A DNA stretch of 9,683 nucleotides, from assembly GCA_021806865.1 (NCBI GenBank), contig JAKAPU010000100.1:1-9683 (forward strand). The letters run 5' to 3'. The notes below the pieces were generated by a model that worked only from the letters and a program-made list of their open reading frames with translations, did no database searches and had not been told where the DNA came from. Source of the DNA: an archaeon (GTDB lineage: Archaea > Thermoproteota > Nitrososphaeria > Nitrososphaerales > CADDZS01). A program made the translations under genes and the position numbers. Below, in pieces: positions 1-6,240 of the stretch. The number at the start of each line of letters is the position of its first letter. The stretch's first letter is position 1.

Positions 1-2127
1 GATCTCTGCTAGATGACCGGAAAGTAGTGTTCGATCACCCTGTTCCGAAACTGCTTTTGCAGCTTCGCTAAGGAAGGTTGAATAGCTGAAGTACCTGTCC
101 TCGACCTTCCAAACTTTTCCTCTCGTGCCCGTACCAAAGTGTATTTCGACAATACTAATGTCTCCGAGCGAGTCCCGAAGATCATCAAACGACGAGAGCA
201 TTGATAAAGGAGGAAGCCTCGACACATCAATTTGAGAAAGATCTGGAAAAGTACCTTGGTCATAGATCTGTATGGGCCATGCAACGTTATACTTTGGTAT
301 CCTTTCCGGAATAGCCTCGACCTTTACTAGGTCTCCAGTGACTGATTTCTTCTCAGTATCTCCTTCAGGAATGAGGAGGCCTTGTTGACGAAGTTTTTGA
401 TAGAATTCTCGGAACTTTGGGTGTTCAACTATGAACAAGAAATCAAAGCTACTTATTGGCGCTTTCTTTTCCAGTATTTCCTTTCGTGATTCTTCCTTGA
501 GATTCCATATCTCTGGGTATTCCTCTTTTGAAAACATCAACCTTAAGCCTCTCCCTACTATTTGCTCTAGCAAGAGTTCGGCTTCGGTTGCTCTCAACAC
601 AACTGCGACAGAAATGTTCTTTCTATCGAATCCTTCTCTTAGCATCATGACCGAGACTATTACGTTCAGCGGATCTTTGTCATCGTCCACCTTGGTTAGT
701 CTAAGACGAGCTTCTTCTAATTCATCGTCTGGCAGATCTGTGTGTAGAACCAGAACTTTCTTTTCATCATAAGGTTCTAGCTTATCATTTCTTATGTGCG
801 CAAGATGCTCTTTGACTAGATTGGCTACCTCTGTTTCCTCAGTGAGAACCATCATTACCGGCTTTTTGTCAAGCTTCTTTGATCGAAATTCTTCGGTAAG
901 TTGTTCAAGCTTTTTCAAGCCTATCATGAGAAGCGTTTTTTGCCCATCAGACAGCCCTATAATTTCTCCTAGTCGTTTTCCTGACTCTGGCTTTGTACGA
1001 AGTGCTCTAAAATCTAGATTTTCAAACATTAAAGTCTGCTTTTCTTCGAGCCAGAGCTGCTTTACGAGCATCTGATCCATTGCATGAGGAAGATCGAAAT
1101 CATAGACTATATGCGAAAAATAGGCCTTCTGTTTACCACTTCCAAGAAATGGGGTTGCCGAAAAATCGAATTGGAGGAATGAACCCTTCTTTTCTTCATG
1201 CTTTGCGATCATGCGCTTATTGAGAAGAGAAATGAAGCGACGCCATACGAGCTCTCTATTCTCTTCTTTACCTTTGTAGATGTGTACATGGTGTGCTTCG
1301 TCGTTCATGATGTTCAAACTTGAAAACTCAGATAATGTTTCTGCCAAAAAATCCCCCCGTGGTAGTTCTCCTATTTCTGCTCCCGTAATTTTTTCCCATA
1401 ACGACTCTGGATCCTTGCTGAGTGAGAATTGCTGCCAATTTGTCACAAATATGAATGGACTGTCCGGAAATCCCGAGTTTGGTCTGACATCGTCGGGTTC
1501 GAGTATTGAAAGGAAGAAGTTAGGTCGCCAACTATCGGGCATAAAGAGAGGGTTCTGGATATCGGCTAGCTGTGGTTCACGATTTCCTGATTCGTCTCTT
1601 CTCCCCTTTACGGCGTCAAGGAGTCTATCAAGCACTTCGTGGCCTGGGGCAACGAGCAGGAAACGCGGCGAATACCACGCATCAGAAGGCCCCTTAGCTT
1701 GAGGTGGGACCTCTGACCGAGTGCTATTGAAAAATTGCCACACAATCAGAGCGATAAGTACCCAAGTTTTTCCTGTCCCCGTCGCCATCTTCAGACAGTA
1801 CTTGGCAAATTCAACAGACTCGATCTCTTCTAGTATTGCTTGGCTAGAAGCCATGTAATCAGGCGCTAGTTTTTGATACAGATCTCCTAGTGTTCTGATC
1901 TGGAGAACCTCGTGACAGTAAATGATTGTCTCAATAGCTTGCTGCTGACACTCAAAGAATTTCACAGACGCACTTTCGTCTCTGTGAGAAAACCAATAGT
2001 CAAGCAGTTCCTGAGTTGTTCTTGTTGTATGGGGCCAGCCCTGTTTTGACCAACCTTCGACTTCGCCTCTTAGTCTATCTGCCAGCGGAAACTGACTGAC
2101 TTCTTGACCAAACAAATCGACCGTCAT
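1..2127 (-). CDS. res: Type III restriction-type helicase subunit (Res), 3' end outside window
   Basis: The reading frame is open from an ATG at 2127 to the left edge (709 codons, no stop), so the protein is cut by the window and not by mutation. It reads as an SF2 DEAD/DEAH helicase of the Type III Res group: Walker A ATGTGKT at residues 115-121, Walker B/motif II as NDEAHH at 275-280, motif III as FSATP at 322-326, motif V around REGFD at 497-501, and motif VI as QIVGRGLR at 522-529. Res subunits are usually about 900-1000 aa, with a PD-(D/E)xK nuclease after the helicase core; that part would lie left of position 1 and cannot be judged here. In this family Res uses ATP hydrolysis to move or switch on DNA bound by Mod and then cuts. 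The start lies 6 bp after the mod stop, so co-transcription and translational coupling are likely. No clear Shine-Dalgarno site is visible. Confidence 0.9.
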   Translation of the reverse strand, partial: MTVDLFGQEVSQFPLADRLRGEVEGWSKQGWPHTTRTTQELLDYWFSHRDESASVKFFECQQQAIETIIYCHEVLQIRTLGDLYQKLAPDYMASSQAILEEIESVEFAKYCLKMATGTGKTWVLIALIVWQFFNSTRSEVPPQAKGPSDAWYSPRFLLVAPGHEVLDRLLDAVKGRRDESGNREPQLADIQNPLFMPDSWRPNFFLSILEPDDVRPNSGFPDSPFIFVTNWQQFSLSKDPESLWEKITGAEIGELPRGDFLAETLSEFSSLNIMNDEAHHVHIYKGKEENRELVWRRFISLLNKRMIAKHEEKKGSFLQFDFSATPFLGSGKQKAYFSHIVYDFDLPHAMDQMLVKQLWLEEKQTLMFENLDFRALRTKPESGKRLGEIIGLSDGQKTLLMIGLKKLEQLTEEFRSKKLDKKPVMMVLTEETEVANLVKEHLAHIRNDKLEPYDEKKVLVLHTDLPDDELEEARLRLTKVDDDKDPLNVIVSVMMLREGFDRKNISVAVVLRATEAELLLEQIVGRGLRLMFSKEEYPEIWNLKEESRKEILEKKAPISSFDFLFIVEHPKFREFYQKLRQQGLLIPEGDTEKKSVTGDLVKVEAIPERIPKYNVAWPIQIYDQGTFPDLSQIDVSRLPPLSMLSSFDDLRDSLGDISIVEIHFGTGTRGKVWKVEDRYFSYSTFLSEAAKAVSEQGDRTLLSGHLAEI

Positions 2128-2133
2128 GGGAAC

Positions 2134-4116
2134 TCATTCTATTCTCAGGTTCAACGTACTGCCAGCATCGTTGCCAAATACGTCCACGACCCTGACAGCC
2201 AACTGTCTTGGTCCTTTCTCTTCAAAGAACTGACTCGTTACGCGAGGAACGATGTCGGTCTTGTTTCCGTTTCTTCGCATAGCCTGCCACGATGAACGAA
2301 ATGTGTTGCCATCATAATTCCAGTCTACTGCCCAATAATCGATTATGGCTAATGGTTTATTCTGTACTAGGATCATTAGTTCCGTTCTTTGTTTCGGATC
2401 CTCAATAGGATAATCAAATAGAACGTACTTGTCAATACCCACTGAAACTAGGTATCCTTGTTGTTGCTTTTCGATCTTGGGCTTTTGTAATTTCAGGAGG
2501 GGTTTATCATGAAAGTGGATTTTTCCTTTCAAAGAATCAAGATCGCTTTCTGATATTGCCTTTCGAAGGTACTCATAGACTTCTGGCGGAATGTTCTTGC
2601 TTACTATCTGAGTTCGCCAACGTTTCTTTGTGTTCTTCTTTCTTTCCTCCAGAATCTCATCGTAATTGTATTCGTAGTCCCAGCCCAGTATCACGAGTGT
2701 TTCGTATCCTGTTCCATCGAGATCCTCCGCAATTTGTGCTAATTCAGCAGCCTTGTTAGAGGTAACCGCTCTGTCTGGATAACTGACGTAGACTAGTTCC
2801 ATCTTTCCATTCTCAGTGCGCCTAGTCCCCAAGTCCGGCGTGTCTTTTCTCGGATTTGCGCCATAGAGTTTCAGAACAATTGTTTGCATCTCGTAAATTC
2901 TAGCCTGCTGAAGGTATATCAAATGACGCTGATAGTTTCCAATGTTCTCCAGCAGAAAAGGCCGAACACTTGCACTAACGAGTCTATTTCTCGTAATCTG
3001 TATGGCTGTCTTCGAAAAGTCACAACCGATCCATTGAGCATTTCGCGATTCGGCTGCAAGAAGTGTTGTTCCCGAACCACAGAAGAAATCTGCGACTATG
3101 TCGCCAGAATCTGTGCCCATTTCCAGAATTCTCGTCAATAGTTTCAGGTTTTTCTCTGTCTGAAAACCCGTTGCAAAAGAATACGAATTGAAATCGTCCC
3201 AAAGATTTGTGCAAAGCTCCTTGTCTCTCGCCGCCACAAGGTATTCTGGTTTTCCAGTCGTTGGATTAGGCCGGAGTATGCCGTCTTTTATCGCTTGTTC
3301 AGAACGTTTTTTTGTCCATCGCCATACATTGCCGGGTGGAGCTCTGTGACCAAACAATTCGTAATCAAGATTTGGTCGAGTCCCAGCCCAATTTGGAGCA
3401 TCAAATCCATGCCATGTGGCTTCACGTTTGGATTCCTTGTAGGGAGGATGGAATTTTGTCTTGCCACTTCTTGCATAGACCAATATAGCATCCAAGACAA
3501 CATTGAGAGATTTGAGGTAATCACGTTCGATGAAATTCTTCTGAGTTCGCTTTACAATGATTTCATTTCTGAAGTTATCTCTTCCATACACTTCATCTCC
3601 AATAACCTTGAGGTAGTGACCTACGTGATAATCGCAATGTATGAAAATTGAGCCGTCCTCGCGCAACAACCTCTTCATGAGCTGCAGTCTAGGAAACAAC
3701 ATGTCAAGATACGAATCAACTCCAGAGCCCCAGTAGTCCTTGTATGCGAGCCTTTCTATGACAGAAGGGGATTTCCTAATCTCCTGGCCTCCAAGGCTGA
3801 GGTCCGCATAGTAATCTTCTCCTGTCCAGAAAGGAGGGTCAATATAGACAGTCTTGATTCTTCCTTCGTATCCTGCCGACAAAAGCGCTTGCATAGCAAG
3901 GAGATTGTCGCCCCAAATTAGGCGATTTGCCTTCTTCTTGTCAACTGTAGCATTGGTCATGGAAGAATACGAGATTAGACTCTGGTCCGCCATTACAGGA
4001 TTTGGAATAACGATCTCAGCCGTCTGGAACTCGATGTCCTTCGGACTCGCCGCTCGACGAGGTTTTGTATCCCAAGCAAGATGTGCGGAGTCCTTCGTTC
4101 TAAGCGGGAGACTCAA
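2134..4116 (-). CDS. mod: Type III-like site-specific DNA methyltransferase (Mod)
   Basis: The 660-aa protein carries motif IV as DPPF (residues 93-96) before the AdoMet-binding motif I, DFFCGSGTT (343-351). That order defines beta-class amino-methyltransferases, the class of Type III Mod proteins, which methylate adenine N6 (or less often cytosine N4). IWGDN (67-71) is the usual strand before the first helix. The stretch between the motifs, about 180-320, should hold the target recognition domain. The C-terminal third (about 420-660) is an extension ending in a beta-rich segment (about 550-660) that I cannot name. The start is a TTG at 4116, just after an in-frame stop. It is preferred to the internal ATG (residue 42) because the preceding residues (AWDTKPRR, FQTAEIV) resemble the conserved N-terminus of this family. 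A TATA-like box lies about 40 bp upstream. It diverges from a wHTH gene and is followed by res. The modified target cannot be predicted. Confidence 0.9.
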   Translation of the reverse strand: MSLPLRTKDSAHLAWDTKPRRAASPKDIEFQTAEIVIPNPVMADQSLISYSSMTNATVDKKKANRLIWGDNLLAMQALLSAGYEGRIKTVYIDPPFWTGEDYYADLSLGGQEIRKSPSVIERLAYKDYWGSGVDSYLDMLFPRLQLMKRLLREDGSIFIHCDYHVGHYLKVIGDEVYGRDNFRNEIIVKRTQKNFIERDYLKSLNVVLDAILVYARSGKTKFHPPYKESKREATWHGFDAPNWAGTRPNLDYELFGHRAPPGNVWRWTKKRSEQAIKDGILRPNPTTGKPEYLVAARDKELCTNLWDDFNSYSFATGFQTEKNLKLLTRILEMGTDSGDIVADFFCGSGTTLLAAESRNAQWIGCDFSKTAIQITRNRLVSASVRPFLLENIGNYQRHLIYLQQARIYEMQTIVLKLYGANPRKDTPDLGTRRTENGKMELVYVSYPDRAVTSNKAAELAQIAEDLDGTGYETLVILGWDYEYNYDEILEERKKNTKKRWRTQIVSKNIPPEVYEYLRKAISESDLDSLKGKIHFHDKPLLKLQKPKIEKQQQGYLVSVGIDKYVLFDYPIEDPKQRTELMILVQNKPLAIIDYWAVDWNYDGNTFRSSWQAMRRNGNKTDIVPRVTSQFFEEKGPRQLAVRVVDVFGNDAGSTLNLRIE

Positions 4117-4150
4117 GCCTGGGTTCAGGTATCAACGGTTGGGTGCTCTC

Positions 4151-4160
4151 CGTATAAAGA
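4151..4160 (-). promoter_or_regulatory. TATA box for the mod-res operon
   Basis: Read on the minus strand this is TCTTTATACG. Its centre lies about 39 bp before the mod TTG codon, which would give transcription starting near 4129 and a leader of about 13 nt under normal archaeal spacing. It abuts the dyad at 4157-4177. Position and composition are the only evidence. Confidence 0.45.
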
Positions 4161-4177
4161 CTGCGCTATGCAGTCTT
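4157..4177. promoter_or_regulatory. Perfect 8-5-8 dyad, candidate operator of the RM locus
   Basis: AAGACTGC and GCAGTCTT are exact inverted copies separated by 5 nt (GCTAT). The dyad overlaps the upstream edge (BRE side) of the mod TATA box and lies between the two divergent promoters. A dimeric wHTH protein bound here would be expected to block TBP/TFB at mod. The divergent gene at 4234 encodes such a protein, so self-contained repression is an attractive inference. The dyad could instead be a hairpin without regulatory meaning. Confidence 0.5.
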
Positions 4178-4201
4178 ACACCGTATTTTGCATGCTTTCT
4201 A

Positions 4202-4214
4202 TTTATGATATAAT
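4202..4214 (+). promoter_or_regulatory. TATA box for the wHTH regulator gene
   Basis: TTTATGATATAAT is the most AT-rich stretch in the divergent intergenic region. Its centre is about 26 bp before the TTG at 4234, so the transcript may start at the start codon itself (leaderless). Only position and base composition support it. Confidence 0.45.
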
Positions 4215-4233
4215 CTTGAACCTCATAGTGTGA

Positions 4234-4596
4234 TTGTCTCAGAGAAGTCTCTCGTCGAGAGCATCAGGCAGTGTCGATGGGCAAGCTACGGAAGAAGAAG
4301 GCGATGTATTCCAAATATTCCTGCGGAAAATGTCAAAGAAAGGATTCTACCCCTTATTGCTCTACATTAATGAAAGGGGGCAGGTTGGATACAACGATAC
4401 GCTGAAACACGCCCTGGCCAACAAGATAGTTGATAGCCGCTCTACGGTCACCGTAGTGCTGAATACTCTTACGGATATGAAAATAGTTGACAGAACTGTT
4501 TCGGCGGACAGGCCTATAAGAACAACTTACCGACTGAGCAAGAAGGGTAGAAACATTCTTCCAATGCTGAGGCAAATTCAAAGAGAGTTTGAATGA
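4234..4596 (+). CDS. Winged-helix transcriptional regulator divergent from mod-res
   Basis: This 120-aa protein has a compact winged helix-turn-helix fold by sequence: a first helix around GFYPLLLYINERGQ (37-50), a recognition helix around 67-82 (DSRSTVTVVLNTLTDM), and a basic wing ending in TTYRLSKKGRNILPML (97-112). The pattern is like archaeal HxlR/ArsR/MarR-type single-domain repressors; the exact family is not certain. The start used is TTG at 4234, directly after an in-frame stop at 4231. An ATG at 4330 (residue 33) would remove only a poorly ordered acidic N-terminus and keep the whole domain, so it is a real alternative. The gene is transcribed away from mod across a 117-bp region that holds a dyad next to the mod TATA box, so it is a good candidate controller of the restriction-modification genes, comparable in role to bacterial C proteins but of a different fold. 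Confidence 0.8.
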   Translation: MSQRSLSSRASGSVDGQATEEEGDVFQIFLRKMSKKGFYPLLLYINERGQVGYNDTLKHALANKIVDSRSTVTVVLNTLTDMKIVDRTVSADRPIRTTYRLSKKGRNILPMLRQIQREFE

Positions 4597-4649
4597 AATC
4601 AGCGGCTTGTATATTGAAATTTAGTAGATTCGTTATCTTCGACTTTTCC

Positions 4650-4890
4650 GTGACTCATCAAACTGTTTGATGTGACCGAGTTAAGGACAGACCTAAAGCG
4701 AAACTAGCCCGGTCGATCCTAAGATCAGTGGGCAACAGGGTTCGCTAGTACCGTTCGCTTCGAAATTCGAGAATGGAAGGGAAACATAAACGGATTCCGT
4801 GATGTCTGCGTGGATGGGGAGTAACAGATCTAACAAGGCCTTGAAAGCGACTTCTCTTCTGAATTAAACCCAGGCAGTCCGCTTGCTTTA
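4650..4890 (+). pseudogene. 23S rRNA-like fragment (domain III to IV region)
   Basis: There is no open frame here. The stretch carries, in the right order, landmarks of archaeal/eukaryotic large-subunit rRNA: GTCGATCCTAAGA (4712-4724), GGGCAAC (4730-4736), GGAAGGGAAAC (4775-4785) followed by GGATTCCGTG (4792-4801, compare the universal GGGAAACAGGTTAATATTCC block), GTGGATGGGGAGTAAC (4810-4825), and GGCCTTGAAAGCGACTTCTC (4837-4856, compare CCTTGAAAA followed by a T/C-rich segment). This corresponds roughly to E. coli 23S positions 1450-1660. A 7-bp hairpin, CATCAAA/TTTGATG (4656-4672), precedes it. The flanks are not rRNA, so it is a fragment, perhaps left by recombination. The match is from memory of rRNA sequences; the borders are approximate. 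Confidence 0.6.
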
Positions 4891-4913
4891 AGGTGTAGTC
4901 TATACTCCTCTTG

Positions 4914-5390
4914 TCATTTTACTTCATTTTGACTCTTCTGCTTTCGTTCGTTTATCTCTCTGATTCTTTCACCTAACTCTTCAACCCGTTTCTTCCTTTC
5001 CAGCGGAGGGAGATCCCACAAGCAAAAATAGGCATCCCATATCGGAAAGCGATCAAATCCTAATTTCTGAGCTACTTCTTTGCTTTGAGACTCGATGAAT
5101 TTGTTCCGTTCGCAAACTGGGCACGGAACTTCGCCTCTTTCCCACGTGACTAGCCCTAATCTCTCGTGGTGATAGCATGTTCCTTGGTTCAGGAAAAGTT
5201 TCTGAGCACCTAGGTTTGAGGAAATTGCAAGCAAGAATCGATCGATCTCTATGACAGCAGTTTTGAGGTTTCTAACCTCTTGGATGAGGCTAGAATTTCT
5301 ATTACTTTTTGGAGTCTCCGATTTCTCGAAATGTTTCATTGAAAGGTAGATCTCACTGAGTTCTGATAATGTACTTGTGTCTGAAGGCAT
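4914..5390 (-). CDS. Small zinc-knuckle protein with C-terminal coiled coil, function unknown
   Basis: I do not recognise this 158-aa protein as a named family. It has a probable metal-binding motif: C72, H74 or H75, then C90 and C93 in CPVC (CYHH, 14 residues, CPVC). A charged helical tail (about 129-155, ERKKRVEELGERIREINERK) looks like a coiled coil, and residues 34-62 are also likely helical. It could bind nucleic acid or act as a protein-protein adaptor. It is divergent from the gene at 5452, which encodes a protein with the same kind of knuckle (CxxH, then CPVC), 61 bp away. The start at 5390 (ATG) has no clear Shine-Dalgarno site. An internal Met at residue 18 is a possible later start. 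Confidence 0.7.
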   Translation of the reverse strand: MPSDTSTLSELSEIYLSMKHFEKSETPKSNRNSSLIQEVRNLKTAVIEIDRFLLAISSNLGAQKLFLNQGTCYHHERLGLVTWERGEVPCPVCERNKFIESQSKEVAQKLGFDRFPIWDAYFCLWDLPPLERKKRVEELGERIREINERKQKSQNEVK

Positions 5391-5396
5391 ATCCTA

Positions 5397-5412
5397 TCGC
5401 AGATTAATGCGA
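5397..5412. repeat. Short dyad in the divergent intergenic region
   Basis: TCGCA (5397-5401) and TGCGA (5408-5412) are inverted copies around a 6-nt AT-rich spacer, immediately upstream of the minus-strand start at 5390. It could be an operator for one or both zinc-knuckle genes. A symmetric AATATT (5424-5429) nearby is the only TATA-like element and is placed suitably for either direction. Five-bp arms are short enough to be chance. Confidence 0.25.
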
Positions 5413-5440
5413 GGCTGAAACAGAATATTTCACAGATTCT

Positions 5441-5446
5441 AAGGAG
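5441..5446 (+). promoter_or_regulatory. Strong ribosome binding site for the gene at 5452
   Basis: AAGGAG lies 5 nt before the ATG at 5452 and decides that start over the in-frame ATG at 5461. It is one of the few clear Shine-Dalgarno sites in the window, so this gene must be transcribed with a leader. Confidence 0.6.
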
Positions 5447-5451
5447 ATTCG

Positions 5452-5775
5452 ATGATCAGAATGTCATCGAACAAGAGAGGATGTACGAAACACAAAGGGG
5501 TGACGGTGTCCTTTGTCACTGAAAACTGCCCTGTCTGCCTTAAGGACCAAAAGATCAAGAGACTTGACCTTGCAAAGCGATTCCTACAAGCCTTGATCTA
5601 CTGGTGCCTGGACTACCTAAGACTCTCTCGCTATGAAGGAATCGACAAGCAAGAGAGGGAAAGCAAAATGGAAAAGATCTATAACGACATCAGTGCCCCA
5701 GACATAAGCTTCGAGCAAATGGTGCAGATTCTGGAGGAATACGGAGAACTGCGAAAGAGCCTCTCGTGGAATTAG
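5452..5775 (+). CDS. Small CxxH-CPVC zinc-knuckle protein, function unknown
   Basis: The protein is 107 aa, with an N-terminal zinc knuckle C11-x2-H14-x11-C26-x2-C29 and a helical remainder (about 35-105) rich in charged residues, including a hydrophobic helix LQALIYWCLDYL (45-56) that is probably buried, not membrane-spanning. The knuckle closely echoes that of the divergent protein at 4914-5390 (CYHH, then CPVC). This suggests two related accessory proteins, perhaps of viral or plasmid origin, where small zinc proteins of this type are common. The start is fixed by AAGGAG 5 nt upstream. A strong hairpin terminator follows the stop by about 16 nt, so it is probably monocistronic. No enzymatic motif is visible. 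Confidence 0.7.
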   Translation: MIRMSSNKRGCTKHKGVTVSFVTENCPVCLKDQKIKRLDLAKRFLQALIYWCLDYLRLSRYEGIDKQERESKMEKIYNDISAPDISFEQMVQILEEYGELRKSLSWN

Positions 5776-5790
5776 GGGCCCCTGCACATT

Positions 5791-5822
5791 AAGGTCGCTA
5801 CTAGCGGCCTTCTCTTTTCTTT
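5791..5822 (+). terminator. Hairpin plus T-rich terminator after the zinc-knuckle gene
   Basis: AAGGTCGCT and AGCGGCCTT pair over 9 bp (one G-T) around a 3-nt loop (5791-5811), followed by a pyrimidine run TCTCTTTTCTTT. Archaeal termination mainly needs the T-tract, so the stable hairpin is notable; it may also protect the 3' end. Confidence 0.6.
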
Positions 5823-5888
5823 AGAATCGAATTTCTGCTTATAATCCGCTAGACAATCTTTCTTGCTTCAAAAGAATTAATAGCAAGG

Positions 5889-5909
5889 ATGTCTAAACAC
5901 ATTAGACAT
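5889..5909. repeat. Perfect 8-5-8 dyad upstream of the integrase fragment
   Basis: ATGTCTAA and TTAGACAT are exact inverted copies separated by ACACA. The dyad lies about 85 bp before the likely start of the recombinase fragment and covers another possible ATG at 5908. It could be an operator or part of a recombination site. It has the same arm and spacer lengths as the dyad next to mod, but a different sequence. No second copy is seen in the window. Confidence 0.45.
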
Positions 5910-5994
5910 GCAATCTCCCAATAATGATGAGGGAGATTTGCCCGGATTGCCTCAAGCCCGCCCGAGGCTCCTATCATACGAGATAAAAACCTCT

Positions 5995-6240
5995 ATGAAC
6001 AAAACTCAAGACATGGAAGGCTTCCCGGTAGAGTTCGCAAGTCAGGCCCTCGAAAAAGCATGGAAGGAAGCTCTGGATAAGCTTCTTCGTTCAAAGGCAG
6101 AAATTTCCAAGTCTAGAGCCAGAAAGATACGCTATACAGTCCTTGCAATCGGAAGGAAACTTGGAAAGCTACCTACGAGTGTTACACAAGAAGATCTGAA
6201 GCAATTTTTCTCTTGGCTTACCGATGCAGGATACATCTTC
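5995..6240 (+). pseudogene. N-terminal fragment of a tyrosine recombinase (integrase core-binding domain)
   Basis: About 82 codons from the ATG at 5995 read like the SAM-like core-binding domain of archaeal XerC/D-type integrases: a helical stretch FASQALEKAWKEALDKLL, then ISKSRARKIRYTVLAIGRKL, then SVTQEDLKQFFSWLTDAGY. After AGY (about 6234) the frame stays open to 6477, but the residues become nonsense (a Phe/Cys/Gly-rich run that is the antisense of the opposing gene's proline/lysine linker). The catalytic R-H-R-Y domain is absent, so it cannot recombine DNA. An in-frame ATG at 5908 would add 29 residues of unconvincing sequence. The fragment marks the edge of a lost mobile element. An SSV-style IntN half left at an attachment site is possible, but no tRNA gene is seen beside it. 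Confidence 0.6.

Noticed and set aside
431..1702. Open frames on the plus strand (431-772, 794-1075, 1280-1702)
   Set aside because: They are antisense to the res helicase, whose motifs are all present on the minus strand; the plus-strand translations are Ser/Phe-rich and without motifs.
1..4116. BREX, DISARM or Type I RM system
   Set aside because: No PglZ, BrxC, HsdS or phospholipase-D gene is visible; two adjacent genes with beta-class Mod and DEAD/DEAH Res fit Type III best.
3854..4213. 119-codon plus-strand frame crossing the mod start and the intergenic region
   Set aside because: Antisense to the mod N-terminus and running over the divergent promoter; no motif and no start signals.
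5776..5994. tRNA gene as attachment site next to the integrase fragment
   Set aside because: No TTCGAAT-type T-loop with a 7-bp acceptor stem could be found on either strand.
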